Assembly (NCBI GenBank): GCA_036426205.1
Contig: WSYH01002436.1
Span: forward strand, 22,914 to 86,913
Length of the DNA: 64,000 nucleotides
From: Ascaphus truei
Lineage: Eukaryota > Chordata > Amphibia > Anura > Ascaphidae
Direction: 5' to 3'
Below the pieces are notes generated by a model, which searched no databases, was not told the origin of the DNA, and worked only from the letters and a program-made list of their open reading frames with translations. Positions 51,896 through 63,197 of this stretch are shown here, piece after piece. The position numbers were made by a program, and so were the translations under genes. The stretch's first letter is position 1. Every line of letters begins with the position of its first letter.

Positions 51896-53467
51896 GTGTT
51901 TGTCCATTCTAATAAGAATTTATACACTATTTCAATTAATTTATTTTAAAGATATTCTTAACCTAGCTTTCAAACATTGGACATTGAGTTTAGATGTTAT
52001 CAACTTATACAGTATTAGTGTTTAATGTTTATCAGATAGACAAATAACCAGACACAAGTTAAGTATACTTGTAAAACATTCCAGACAATTATTTTGTCTT
52101 CTTTTTTGACCATGAGCTTTGTAGATATGTTTTTTTATTACTTCAAATGCCAAAGTCCTTCATCTTGCTGACACTCATTCCTACAGAATCTTCTGACCTA
52201 AGAGTTCCCTAAAAGACTGCTGTGTAGTAGCACAGCAGCAAGCAACCATCTGGCAGGAAACAGCATAATTGGTTATGAGATTTTGTGTAAATAACAATAA
52301 TTTAGTTGGACACAAAATAATTACATTGTGATTTGTCACTGTGTAATATATTAACTTAAATCACTACTTTTGTGCACAATGTGAATTACAGATGACTGTG
52401 TGAATGTGTAAAGTTGTTTCTAATGGATATTGTGCAATCAAGTATTAAGGATGCATAAATATTTGTTAATAACCAAGATAATAGGATAACTCTACATTGT
52501 CCCTTAAATAAATCTTTCTCATGACCCGTATGAATGTTTGACTATTGACCTCATCTCACATTTCAGGATTTCCTGCAATAAGAATCATGATTTATTTTAG
52601 TTCTGTGTATGTCCTGTTTATACATGAGGACAAGGACAACTTAACATCAAGTAATATATAAAATGGCTATAAAAACAACATCCGTATACATACTGTTTTA
52701 AAAATAAATTATCTTGACAAGATCAGAGCAAAATGTAGGAAAACCACTCCATAATCATTTATAAATATAATTTATTGACTAACACAAAGATCTTTATAGG
52801 CAAGTGGGAAAAATATAACTTGCTACAATATACAGAATGTTGAAAGTGCAGATCATCACCTGAAAATATGAAATGTGCAGTACAGTAAGTGGGAGAAAGA
52901 AGATTAGAAAGGGGATAGAAATATTATTAGTTATGAACTAGAACCACATTTTATACTTTATGCTCGTATTGGGTTACTGTGATAATGCCTTTTTGCTTCA
53001 TCATAAACTTATCAAATCCTGAACATATTCCCAACTGGTTAAACGCGCTGATAGAATTAGCAAGCTTAGAAAAAAAATAATATTTGATTGGATATGGTTG
53101 ATTTTTCCAAACTTTTAATGTTCTGTTTTTTTTTATTTTAAATGTGATTATTTCATTTTGGTTAATGCCAAAACAACTATTAGCCACATTTGGCTCATAA
53201 GCATATTGGTTATTCGTCTAGGCAGGGGTATGTTTGTTGTGGAGGTATGGGTATTTGCCACAGGGAGGGTGGTTAGGGGAGTGGCGGGAGGGTGGTTAGG
53301 GGATGGCAGGAGGGGGTCAACCCCTTTATTAACGTAACGGTTAGAAAAACTTTGCATGGCAATGCTTTACTAGGCACTAAGGTGAGCAAGGGGGGTAGAG
53401 TGTGTAGTTTTATGTTTATATTAAGCCTTTTGTAGCACTTTATGGTCAGATAGTCATGGAAACCTAT
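51896..53467. other. AT-rich stretch, no gene recognised
   Basis: 52000-53200 shows no coding or terminal-repeat signature. 53215-53345 has GGGTGGTTAGGGGA(T/G)GG(C)GGGAG repeated twice. No feature beyond that. Confidence 0.4.
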
Positions 53468-53914
53468 TGTAATGAGTGCTCGCTGCAAACAGGTTGGGAA
53501 CGCAGGGCCGAGGTGGGGATATTAATACACTGACCTGAAGCCGCGTAGCTGCATCCAGTGTGCAGGTTCATTGTCATATAGCCGGGTCAGGGATAGAGAG
53601 GTGTGTATCATAGGGGTCACTAGCCAAGGACAGGGATTGGAGAGGTATGGATCGTAGGGGTCACTAGCCATATTCGAGGGTAGGAGGAATAAGCGGAGTT
53701 CAAAGCAGGATAAGACAAGGCAAGGCAGAGTGCTTGCAGCCAGCACATCATCACAAGAAGTTTATGCTCAGGCAACTTCCTGGTTAAAGAGGCTGAGCCT
53801 AAATAGCAGGAGTGATGAATCAGATGCAGGATTACTCCTGCAGGCAAGTAAGAAACTAGACATAATCAGGCTACTGGAGCTTGATGGGGGCTGAGCCTGC
53901 GCCCTTCCCTCACA
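53468..53914 (-). repeat. 3' LTR of chromovirus L
   Basis: Plus-strand end CCCTTCCCTCACA; left end placed at TGTAATGAGTGC by the TG rule and less certain. AAGCCTAAATAGCAGGAGTGAT is shared with 56301-56400, the other LTR fragment. Confidence 0.6.
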
Positions 53915-53932
53915 GTACCCTCCTCCCCCCCT

Positions 53933-55080
53933 TCAGGAGCAACCTCCGGGCGCTCCAGGGATAGCTTGGCCAAGTAATTTTGGTGGAAGGACCAGATCAG
54001 ATGGGGAGTATGGAGTTGATCCCGGTAAATCCAGGACGTTCCTCTGGACCGAATCCCTTCCAATGTACTGTACGAGATACTGGATACCACCTCGGGACTT
54101 CGGGACCTCGGACTCCTCTTGTCCATCCACTAGGAAAGGCTGAGGGGGGGCCACAGGAGCGGGGCCAGATGCATCCTGTACAAAACATTTTAGCAGGGAG
54201 GCATTAAAGACCGGTTGGAAAGCTAGTGGGTTGACCCTTTCGATCATCGGGAAAGGGCCGATGAATTTTGTCAACAGTTTTGTGATGGGTGCCTTCAACT
54301 TGATATGTTTCCTTGATAGCCATACCATGCCTCCAAGGTTATTTACTGGGGCAGTATGACAATGCCAATCCACTTGCGTTTTCTGGGTTGTCACTGCTTT
54401 CCGAAGATTCTCCTCATAGTTCCTGAAGCTACTGAATCTGGTTATCCACAGCTTGTACCCCGGACGTGGCTTTAGTTGAAGGAAGTGCTGGTGGATGTAA
54501 CCCATAGTTTGAGAAGAACGGTGACTCTGCGATGATTCGCTCTGCAGGTTGTTATGGGAGAACTCCGCCCATGGCAATAGATCAGCCCAGTCATCCTGAG
54601 TTTCGAACACAAAACAGCAGATGTACTGTTCGAGGGACTGGTTCATCCGCTCCGTTTGTCCATTCGACTGTGGTTGATAGGCAGACGAGAAGAGCAGCAA
54701 AACTCTGAGTTGCTGGCAAAAGGCCCGCCAGAACTTGGAGATAGATTGTGACCCTCGATCCGAAACAATGACTTGTAGTGCCCCGTGAAATCGAAAGATC
54801 TCACGGATGAACGTCTCATAAGGTGGAGGTGTTGGGCAGGCCCCTCAAAGGGATGAATGGAGCCTGTTTAGAGAAACGATCCATGACCACTAGGATTGTG
54901 GTCATGCACCTGGATAAGGGTAGCTCAACGATGAAGTCCATCGATATTTGTGTCCACGGATGGTCTGGAATTGAGAGAGGCGGTAACAGACCCATAGGAT
55001 GACTCCTAGGTATCTAAACTAGTCACAGACAGGGCAAGCAGCCACAAAAGTCCTCATGTCTTTCCAGATCCCGGGCCCCC
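53933..55080 (-). pseudogene. Integrase and chromodomain-like end of chromovirus L
   Basis: 53933-54700 is open for 255 codons: SSAYQPQSNGQTERMNQSLEQYI with the catalytic Glu, WAEFSHNN, GPFPMIERVNPLAFQPVFNASLLKCFV, and a shortened chromodomain (LVDGQEESEV, GGIQYLVQYIGRDSVQRNVLDLP) in which WKG has become YIG. The first two catalytic Asp lie in broken frames at 54700-55000. Confidence 0.8.
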
Positions 55081-55092
55081 AAAATATCCGTT

Positions 55093-56298
55093 TCAAAAAC
55101 TCGGCAGTCTTCCTCTCTCCAGGATGCCCGTCACACTTGGAGCTATGATCCCACTCAAAGTCCCTATGTCAAAAGCTTGTGTGTACAAAGAGGCAACCCT
55201 CCGGGATGTCGAGGCCCTCTGGGATCTGAGACAGTCCCTGAACAATATCCTCCAAGGCGTCAAAGGTGGCACCGCAAATGATACGCAAAGCAGGCAAGAT
55301 AGACTCTTCGTGATCCTCAGCAATATCGTCCACCAGAAATTGACAAGAGGGAGCATCCATTTTTGGAACCAGGGATACATGATATAATATAGTTAAATTG
55401 GGAAAAGAACAGTGACCACCTTGCTTGCTGAGAACCCAGAAGATGAGCACCCTCTATGTACAGAAAGTTCATATGGTCGGTAAGAATTGTGACAGAATTG
55501 TACCCTACAGAAGGTGTCTCCATTCTTGAAGAGCCATTTTAATCCCCAGGAGCTCCCGTTGCCTATGTTGTAATTCCGTTCTGCTGGTGAGAACTCTTGG
55601 AAAAAAAGCACATGGATGTAATTTAGACTTCTCGTCCTTCCGTTGGGAAAGGATGGCCCCTGCCCAACATCGGACACATCCACCTCCAGGGTGAAGGGTA
55701 GAGTGGGATCTGGGTGCACCAGGACTGGAGCCGATGTGAATACCTTCTTAAGTTTATCAAAGGCCCCTAAAGCCTCCGCAGACCATTGCGAAGGATCCAC
55801 ACCTTTGCTGGTCAAGGCAGTGATAGGAGCCAGCACTGAAGAAAAGTTCTGTATGAACCAACGGTAGTAGTTCACAAAACTTAGGAAGCTCTAAATGGCC
55901 TTCAAGCCAATTGGACGTGGCTACTCCAAAATGGCCTTTATTTTAGCTGGGTCTATAGGCAAACCCATAGCTCAAATTATGTACCCCAGGAAGGAAGTGC
56001 TGGACTGGTGGAACTAGCATTTTTCTAGTTTTGCGAATAGGTTATTCTCCCTTTGTCATCTCAGGACTTCCTTCACATGGCTTGGATGTTCCTGTGCTGA
56101 TTTGGAGAAAATCAGGATGTCATCCAGATACACGATAACATATTTGTCCAGAAGATCCCGGCAGATTTCATTAACAAAGTTCTGGAATACTGCAGGAGCA
56201 TTACACAGATGAACGGCATGACCCAGTACTCATAGGGACCTACTCTAATTGCTTTGATAAGAAATTCATCAAGCTTTTTGACCAGTTCCCGAACGATT
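55093..56298 (-). pseudogene. Reverse transcriptase (C-terminal) and RNase H of chromovirus L
   Basis: 55393-55875: NYYRWFIQNFSSVLAPITALTSKG and [24 protein letters not shown]. The first RNase H motif reads EVDVSD where relatives have VDASD. In the broken frames above 55876 the reverse transcriptase motif [10 protein letters not shown] and the FxKLEKC..H segment are visible. Breaks at ~56298. Confidence 0.78.
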
Positions 56299-56300
56299 TA

Positions 56301-56480
56301 AGCCTAAATAGCAGGAGTGATTAATCAGATGCAGGATTACTCCTGCAGCCAGTTTATGGGGCGGAGCATTGACATACCAGAAACTATTCCTGCTGTTACC
56401 AGGTGCTGAAGTAGACGTAGTACTGGGCCTGCTTCAATCCCAGTTGAATGCGTGCCTCAGGAACTGTCATTTTCTGTGCT
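56301..56480 (-). repeat. LTR fragment of chromovirus L family
   Basis: GCCTAAATAGCAGGAGTGAT, CAGATGCAGGATTACTCCTGCAG as in 53800-53850, then diverging. Joined directly to reverse transcriptase sequence, which indicates internal deletion of L. Confidence 0.6.
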
Positions 56481-56492
56481 TGTTCAGTCTGT

Positions 56493-57070
56493 GTCAGGGG
56501 AACAGGTAGTTGTGGACAGTAGCCCTTTTTTAGAGGAACTATGAGGCTTTAGCACTGCCAGTGCAAACACTGAAGCTCCGATGACCATATTGTTTCCTGG
56601 CACACTTTCCTCACTGCAGCTTCTGTGGCCATCTTGGTTACTGACGTCCTGCCTATAAAAAGGCAGGACTTGCTCCAAGATGTTGCCAGAGCATGGTTTC
56701 AGATTATTCCAGTCAGACTCCTACGATCCTGTTCATTTGTACCCAGCCTATATTCCAGCCTGTGACCCTGACCTTGCACCTCTACCACATGCCTTGACCA
56801 CTGCCTGTAACCCCAACCTTGCACCTCTGCAACCTGCCTCGACCACAGCCTATAACCCCGATAACTCTATTCTCAATTCAGGACTCTATATCAAAATTCA
56901 GGTCAGATATTTTATATCCTAATTCAGCCCTCTGGGTTGCTTCTTGTCAGAGATGAGCATCGTTAAATTATGCTCTAGCCAGACATGGAGGCCGTTGAGG
57001 TAGGGAAGGCTTTTTTCACTCAAGGGAATCTCATAGGAGACCATGAGAAACGCCTTTAAGACCATTGTAT
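56493..57070 (+). repeat. Probable LTR and leader of the M-type chromovirus
   Basis: TGTCAGGGGAACAGG start, TATA box CCTATAAAAAGGCAGG (56652-56667), C/T-rich CCTGCCTCGACC repeats, then 56935-57070, which matches 60712-60850 (ATTAAATTATGCTCTAGCC.. region) preceding gag of M. The LTR end is not clear. Confidence 0.5.
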
Positions 57071-57473
57071 TGTGGAGAGTTTGAATCCACTTGTTGTGTT
57101 ACAAATACATACTTCAGAGTCATGTTTGAATGATTATCCCATCTAGCATACAGCATAATTATGCTGTTTTCAACAATTTTTGAACTTTCGTTATGTATGG
57201 ATCAACAGGGTAAAAAATACAGTTAGGTCCGGAAATAATTGGACACTGACACCATTTTCATAATTTTGGCTCTATATGCCACCACAATGGATTTGAAATG
57301 AAACAACCGAGATGCAATAGAAGTGCAGACTTTCAGCTTTAATTCAAGGGGTTGAACAAAAATATCATATGAAACGTTTAGGAATTGCAACCATATTCAT
57401 ACACAGTCCCCTTATTTCAGGGGCTCAAATGTAATTGGACAAATTAACACAATCATAAATAAAATGTTCATTT

Positions 57474-58505
57474 TTAATACTTTGTCGAGAATCCTTTGCA
57501 GGCATTGACTGCTTGAATTCTGGAACACATGGACATCACCAAACGCTGGGTTTCCTCCTTTGTGATGCTTTGCCAGGCCTTTACTGCAGCTGTCTTCAGT
57601 TGTTGTTTGTTCGTAGGTCTTTCTGCCTTAAGTTTTGACTTCAGCAAGTGAAATGCATGCTCGATCGGGTTGAGATCAGGTGATTGACTCGGCCATTGCA
57701 GAATATTCCACTTCTTTGCCTTAAAAAACTCCTGGGTTGCTTTCGCAGTATGTTTTGGGTCATTGTCCATCTGTAAAGTGAAGCGCCGTCCAATCAACTT
57801 TGCTGAATTTTGCTGAATCTGAGCAGACAATATATCCCAATACACTTCAGAATTCATCCGGCTGCTTCTGTCTTCTGTCACATCATCAATAAATACTAGT
57901 GACCCAGTGCCATTGTAAGCCATGCATGCCCATGCCATCACACTGCCTCCACCGTGATTTACAGATGATGTGGTATGCTTCGGATCATGAGCAGTTCCAA
58001 GCCTACTCCATACTTTTTTCTTCCCATCATTCTGGTACAGGTTGATCTTAGTTTCATCTGTCCAAAGAACGCTGTTCCAGAACTGGGCTGGCTTTTTTAG
58101 ATATTGTTTGGCAAAGTCTAATCTGGCCTTTCTATTCTTGAGGCTTATGAATGGTTTTCACCTTGTGGTGAACCCTCTGTATTTGCTCTCGTGAAGTCTT
58201 CTCTTTATGGTAGAGTTGGATAATGATATGCCTACCTCCTGGAGAGTGTTCTTCACTTGGCTGGATGTTGTGAAGGGGTTTTTCTTTAACATGGAAAGGA
58301 TCTTACGGCCATCCACCACTGTTGTCTTCCGTGGACGTCCAGGCCTTTTTGTGTTGCAGAGCTCACCAGTGCATTCTTTTTTTCTCAGAATGTACCAAAC
58401 TGTTGATTTGGCCACTCCTAATGTTCCTGACATCTCTCTGATGGACTTTCTTTTTTTTTTGCAGCCTAAGGATGCCCTGTTTCACTTGCATTGAGAGCTC
58501 CTTTG
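57474..58505 (-). pseudogene. Tc1 transposase with one stop and one frameshift
   Basis: From MRSKELSMQVKQ at 58505: a helix-turn-helix (MSGTLGVAKSTVWYILRKK), a GRPRK AT-hook-like linker, second helix-turn-helix (TTSSQVKNTLQEVG, STIKRRLHES), then the DDE domain with Asp in WTDETKINLYQ (near 58050), Asp in LQMDNDPKHTA and Glu in DLNPIEHAFHLLK. Defects: a one-base change of length in an A10 tract (58451-58460) and an in-frame TGA (~58158) between RGFTTR and KPFIS. Otherwise nearly full length (~340 residues). Confidence 0.88.
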
Positions 58506-58753
58506 ACCGCATGTTGTGGGTTCACAGCAACAGTTTCCAAATGCGAATGCCACACCTGGAATCAACCCCAGACCTTTTACCTGCTTAATTGATGCTGAAA
58601 TAACAAAGGAATAGCCCACACCTGTCCATGAAACAGCTTTTGAGTCAATTGTCCAATTACTTTTGGTCCCTTGAAAAAGAGGGGGCTACATATTAAAGAG
58701 ATGTAATTCCTAAACCCTTTCTCCAATTTGGATGTGAATACCCTCAAAGTAAA

Positions 58754-59884
58754 AACAAAAAACAAAAAGACAGGGCGCACAACGCACATAGTGAAGCACA
58801 ATTAAAAGATAATTTTACTAAAAGATTAAAGGTTCTGCGTACATCAATATAATGAATATCAAGCAGTGGGTTAGTGGGTTACCACACAGAAGAAATGATC
58901 ACAGCTCTCCACTGGAACGGATGCAAGGCACTGGATACCAGCAGACAACATCCAAGGCAGCAGCTTCCGTGAGACCTTCAGTCAGTGTAACCAGATGTTG
59001 GGGACCGGTGAAGAGTCCCGTGTAGAAGTCCGGTTATGGGGCTCAGAAGCCTCCGTCAGTCCTACAGCAATACAGCTCCAACAGCACGCCGCTCAGACCC
59101 GTGGTCCGCCTTCTGATGACGTCACAACACTCTCCTTCTCACATGGAGTGGGTAAGAGAGCGCATCGGCGAAACAATTGTTCATCTATCTGACCATACTG
59201 TTTGTCAAGTATATTCTTGGCTTGTGCCTCCCGGTCCCCTGCTTCACTGCCTGTCGGTACGGGTGTTTACTATTGCTACCCTGCCTGCCCTTTGTGTTGT
59301 TTCGCCGATGCGCTCTCTCCCCCACTCCATGTGAGAAGGAGAGTGTTGTGACATCATCAGAAGGCGGACCACGGGTCTGAGTGGCGTGCTGTTGGAGCTG
59401 TATTGCTGTAGGACTGACGGAGGCTTCTGAGCCCCATAACCGGACTTTTACATGGGACTCTTCACCGGTCCCCAACATCTGGTTACCCTGACTGAAGGTC
59501 TCACGGAAGCTGCTGCCTTGGATGTTGTCTGCTGGTATCCAGTGCCTTGCGTCCGTTCCAGTGGAGAGCTGTGATCATTTCTTCTGTGTGGTAACCCACT
59601 AACCCACTGCTTGATATTCATTATATTGATGTACGCAGAACCTTTAATCTTTTAGTAAAATTATCTTTTAATTGTGCTTCACTATGTGCGTTGTGCGCCC
59701 TGTCTTTTTGTTTTTTCTATAGCCCTAGGGGTGACGAGCCACCCCTCAAGAAAGGCTGCAGACATCACATTAGTGTTATTCCGCACAAGGTCAATTTATT
59801 GTTTATTCAAACTTTCACACTGCACTGTTTCTATATACACTGTTTAATCATGTTTTAGCTGTGCACTTTCACCCCCTTTTGTCC
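58754..59884. mobile_element. Retro-type insertion with a giant palindrome
   Basis: Flanked by the 14-bp duplication ACCCTCAAAGTAAA (58740-58753, 59885-59898). 58759-59174 and 59298-59716 are near-perfect inverted copies (~417 bp each) around a 123-base spacer; 59717-59884 is single-copy tail. Isolated differences (for example TAAGAGAG/GGAGAGAG) show age. No coding capacity. A target duplication of this size and a T/A-rich end suggest a LINE- or Penelope-driven insertion. Confidence 0.82.
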
Positions 59885-60016
59885 ACCCTCAAAGTAAAGC
59901 TGATTGAGTGCACTTTAAGCCCATATTAATTATTTAACTGTAACTTGAATTTGTTTTGGTACACAGCCGAAATAACAAAACTTGTATCAGTGTCCAATTA
60001 TTTCTGGACCTAACAG

Positions 60017-60711
60017 TATGTATGAGTCACTTTAAACATCATGAAGAAGAAGCAAGCAATTGAATAATTAATTTAATTCAATGCAATTTATCCGTTGACT
60101 ATAGTACTGTAAGGGGATGACAAGAGTTATGATTCCTGATCAGCTACATTCCTGTAGCTAAGCTTCAGTGAAACGCATTAAATCTTGCTGGAAAACCGGA
60201 GTCTGAAGCCCTGGCAGCCGAGTGGCTGGATCACAGCTATATTCGCCATGAGTGAAGATGTCACAGGAAGTGACATATGCATAACTAAGGATCGTAGCGG
60301 GCAGAGACCAGCAGAGTGCCAGAGACCTCTGTTCAGTCCTCTCAAATGAATTGCACATTTGTGTAAAATGTGAGTGAAATCTTTATGATTTGTTTCTGTG
60401 TAATATACATTTTTGTAGACACATTACACTATTGTGAGTTTTCTCCTATATCTCCGACAAACACTGGATGACGAATATACATATCCCTAGGGGGAAAATT
60501 CATCAAGTGCTCCCATCAGAGAGAGGTGGATCTCTGGTATGCCAATATAATCATAGAATTATGTGAGTGGGACCTACACACTTATATAGATAGATGGTCA
60601 CTTATCCACAAAAGCTACACCCTTATTTTTCTATTTTTCAGATATTTACGTCCTGATTCATAAGTGCTCCCCTTACCTGGAAGACAAATATTGTATCTCC
60701 TACTTCAGCCC
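60017..60711. other. No gene; possible degenerate Penelope end
   Basis: Contains CTGATCA, hairpin GCTACATTCCTGTAGC and CTTCAGTGAAACGCATT (60138-60180), reminiscent of the hammerhead-like motif of Penelope elements but with broken core. The remainder is AT-rich without features. Confidence 0.35.
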
Positions 60712-61650
60712 TGTGTGTCACTTCTTGTCTAGAACATTGTTAAATTATGCTCTAGCCTGACATGGGCCCCGTTGGGGTAGGGAAGGCTGTTTTCGCTCAA
60801 AGGAATCTCCTACGAGATCATGAGAAATACCTTTTGGACCAAGCCCAGCCAATGCTCTAATCTCCTCATCTCTGAACACCATTGCTTCCAGACTGGATAC
60901 ACACCAGTTTGCACCAGTCCCTGAAACTCCGGCACTCACGGTTCCTTCAGCCTTTTGGGAACCTTGTAAACGGCCACGCTACATTATGGAGGAGATCCTG
61001 GTGCCTGCAGGGGATTCTTTTTTCATTCAGTTTGAGCTCCAGCCACCCATGTTTGCTTCTCAGTGGGCAGCTGTGGTGTACATCATCTTCTTGCTCTCTG
61101 ACAAGGCCCTGGCATTAGCATCTCCATTATGGGAGAGTGATGTTCCCCTGGTAAATGACTTGACTGCCTTCATCCATGCCTTTTGGAGGGTCTTTGATGC
61201 ACCAGTATGGATATCCTCTGCCTCCATGTCAACACACACCGTGGAGCAATACGCAACTCATTTCCAGATCCAAGCTGCCGAAATGGGTTGACATGACCTG
61301 GCTCTAGGGGTCATTTTCTAACAGGGTCTATCCCACGTATGAAAAATGAGCTGACTTGTTGAGACGTTCCAACCAATTTGGAGAATCTCATTGTTCTGTG
61401 TAAACGTATGGCCATGCGTATTACAAAACATCAAACGGAGCAAAAATGATCTTGCTGAACGCCCACATATCTTCCTGCACACCGCTTCCAGTTCCCCTCC
61501 AGGGCACCACCAGCTGAAGGAGAGCCCATGCAGTTAGCTGGTACAAGGTTGTCTGAAGAGGAAAAGCATAGGAGACGTATCAACATTCTTTGTCTGTTCT
61601 GTGGGGGGAGGGGATTCCTCCCAGAAATATCCTCCTAATTCGGGAAACAC
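60712..61650 (+). pseudogene. Gag of chromovirus M
   Basis: 60986-61291 is open: EEILVPAGDSFFIQFELQPPMFASQWAAVVYIIFLLSDKALALASPLWE, the capsid-type sequence of sushi/Mart-related Gypsy Gag (relatives domesticated in mammals). Near 61590 a knuckle has decayed ([12 protein letters not shown], with His and the last Cys lost). The N-terminal part has no open frame. Confidence 0.75.
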
Positions 61651-62096
61651 AGTGCCTAGAGCATGTGAAGGATTCCTCTCTAGGCGTATCAGCTATTATT
61701 CATCCAAGATGAAGTCAACAGTTACTGATTCCTGTCAACATATACTGGGGAACTTCATCCATGCATACACATGTCTCTGTGGACTGCTGGCAACTTCATT
61801 GATGATGCCTTCGCAGTATCTCAGGACATTCCCTTATGTTCCAAAATAATTTTTCCTGCAGCACGATCTGTTTCCAAGTTCCTTGCCCCATATTGGAGAT
61901 TCACCACGCTCCTGACAATTCTGGCCCAGGCTCCCTTGCCCTGATCTGAACTACGCCGATGTCTTTGATAAAAAACAAGCAGAAGTATTACCCCCACACA
62001 GACTGTACAACTACCCCACTGATCTCCTTCCAGGATCTCTGCTTCCCCATGGTCGTACTTATGCTCTGTCTGAGCCTGAAACAAAGCCTATGGGGG
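61651..62096 (+). pseudogene. Start of polymerase of chromovirus M
   Basis: Just before 62096 the + strand encodes VLPPHRLYNYPTDLLPGSLLPHGRTYALS, the linker that precedes reverse transcriptase in this lineage. The protease region is degraded. Breaks off at 62096. Confidence 0.65.
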
Positions 62097-62394
62097 CTAT
62101 GCACTAAGCTCCGTGCTTTTGCATCCGGCTGGAAATAAAAGCACGTCCGATAAAAAGTGAAGCCGGAGACGCGATTCACTAAGGCCTTGAGCCCATTTTC
62201 TATCGTACGTGCTCAAAACAGCCACAGCGTACGTGTTAGTTTTTCCCCCCCTGCTAGCGTTTTTAAACTTCACGTACGATAGCTGATAGAAAAAAAAGCC
62301 GCTTGGAACATATGCATGCAGATTTGCCATCTCCATGCAAGGCTGATACAGGCAATCGTACACAAAACAAATACATTTTAATAATAGTGTACAG
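62097..62394. other. No gene recognised
   Basis: Sequence with CGTACG-containing motifs and inverted blocks (TATCGTACGTG / CACGTACGATAG at 62200-62281), perhaps another MITE, but no clear ends were found. Confidence 0.35.
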
Positions 62395-62640
62395 TACATG
62401 AGCAGGGGGTCTCCGGACCTGAACCACATTGGTTTCAGGTCCAGGGACCCCCTACTTCAGGAGATACAGGCCCCGTTATGGGGTGCCGGTATCCCCTGCA
62501 CTTTTAAAGCTTCCGCGTCACGTGACCGGGACATTTACATTCTGCAGGGGACACCGGAATCCCATTACGGGGCCTGTATCTTCTGAAGTAGAGGGTCCCC
62601 GAGGCTGAAACCAATGCGGTTCAGGTCCGAAGACCCCATG
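62395..62640. mobile_element. Palindromic MITE, copy 2
   Basis: Arms of ~105 bases: AGGGGGTCTCCGGACCTGAA... and ...TTCAGGTCCGAAGACCCC, with GATACAGGCCCCGTTATGGG against CCCATTACGGGGCCTGTATC. Same family as 51175-51395 but better preserved. Confidence 0.78.
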
Positions 62641-62961
62641 CTCATTGACAGTATTATAAAAGCAAACGTTACCATTTTTTTACTAATTTGGTCATCTCCA
62701 CACTAAGGCAATTATGGTCCCCTGAGGTTCGTGTATGTCCCCTTAGTTTCCTGGGGGTATCTGTGGGAGAGTCCATGGAAGGAGTGAATCCATTCAATAT
62801 AATATCGTTGTAAATTACTGTGTGTGTGTGTCATATATATCTTTTTTGGGACATGGTAGTGTAGGGGTTAAATGCTGAAATGCTGAAGTGATGAATTTAG
62901 CCAAGCACATGACAACAATTATAATCACACTTTCGCGCCACTATTTTGGAGGAACACCCTA

Positions 62962-62967
62962 TATAAA
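62962..62967 (+). promoter_or_regulatory. Possible TATA box of the 63198 gene
   Basis: TATAAA in CCTATATAAAGCG, about 235 bases before the ATG. No introns or competing ATGs were identified in between. Confidence 0.45.
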
Positions 62968-63197
62968 GCGTCTGTTTTGTTCAGCCAGTGTGGGTGTTGT
63001 TGTGAGGAGAGATAAGGTGGACTTGGTGGTAGTAGGAGGAGAGAGTTGGTGATTTGTTGGTGATTATTGAGTGAGTTGTCTTGTGTTATTATATTTTGTT
63101 TCTCTACATTTTTGTATTGTTAGTGTGAAAGAACTTTGTTAGTGTGTCATTTTGGTTTATATTTGTTTTTTGTGAGTGACTGAGTGAAATAGAGAGG

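Larger units (their letters stand above)
53468..56300 (-). mobile_element. Chromovirus L remnant (Ty3/Gypsy)
   Basis: Minus strand: 3' LTR ~53468-53914, purine tract 53915-53935, chromodomain/integrase 53933-55080, RNase H 55093-55875, reverse transcriptase part 55876-56298, then an abrupt switch to LTR sequence. The same lineage as K but a different family. Gag, protease and the first part of reverse transcriptase are missing. Confidence 0.8.
57220..60016 (-). mobile_element. Tc1-type DNA transposon
   Basis: TA duplications (57218-57219, 60017-60018) and inverted ends CAGTTAGGTCCGGAAATAAT at the left, CTGTTAGGTCCAGAAATAAT from the right. 2797 bp, of which ~1145 bp is a later insertion (58754-59898). 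The transposase is on the minus strand, 57474-58505. Non-autonomous because of a frameshift and a stop. Confidence 0.92.

Noticed and set aside
59115..59183. Hammerhead ribozyme in the palindrome arms (CTGATGA ... GAAAC)
   Set aside because: Stems I and II do not pair convincingly and the cleavage triplet is lost in the other arm.
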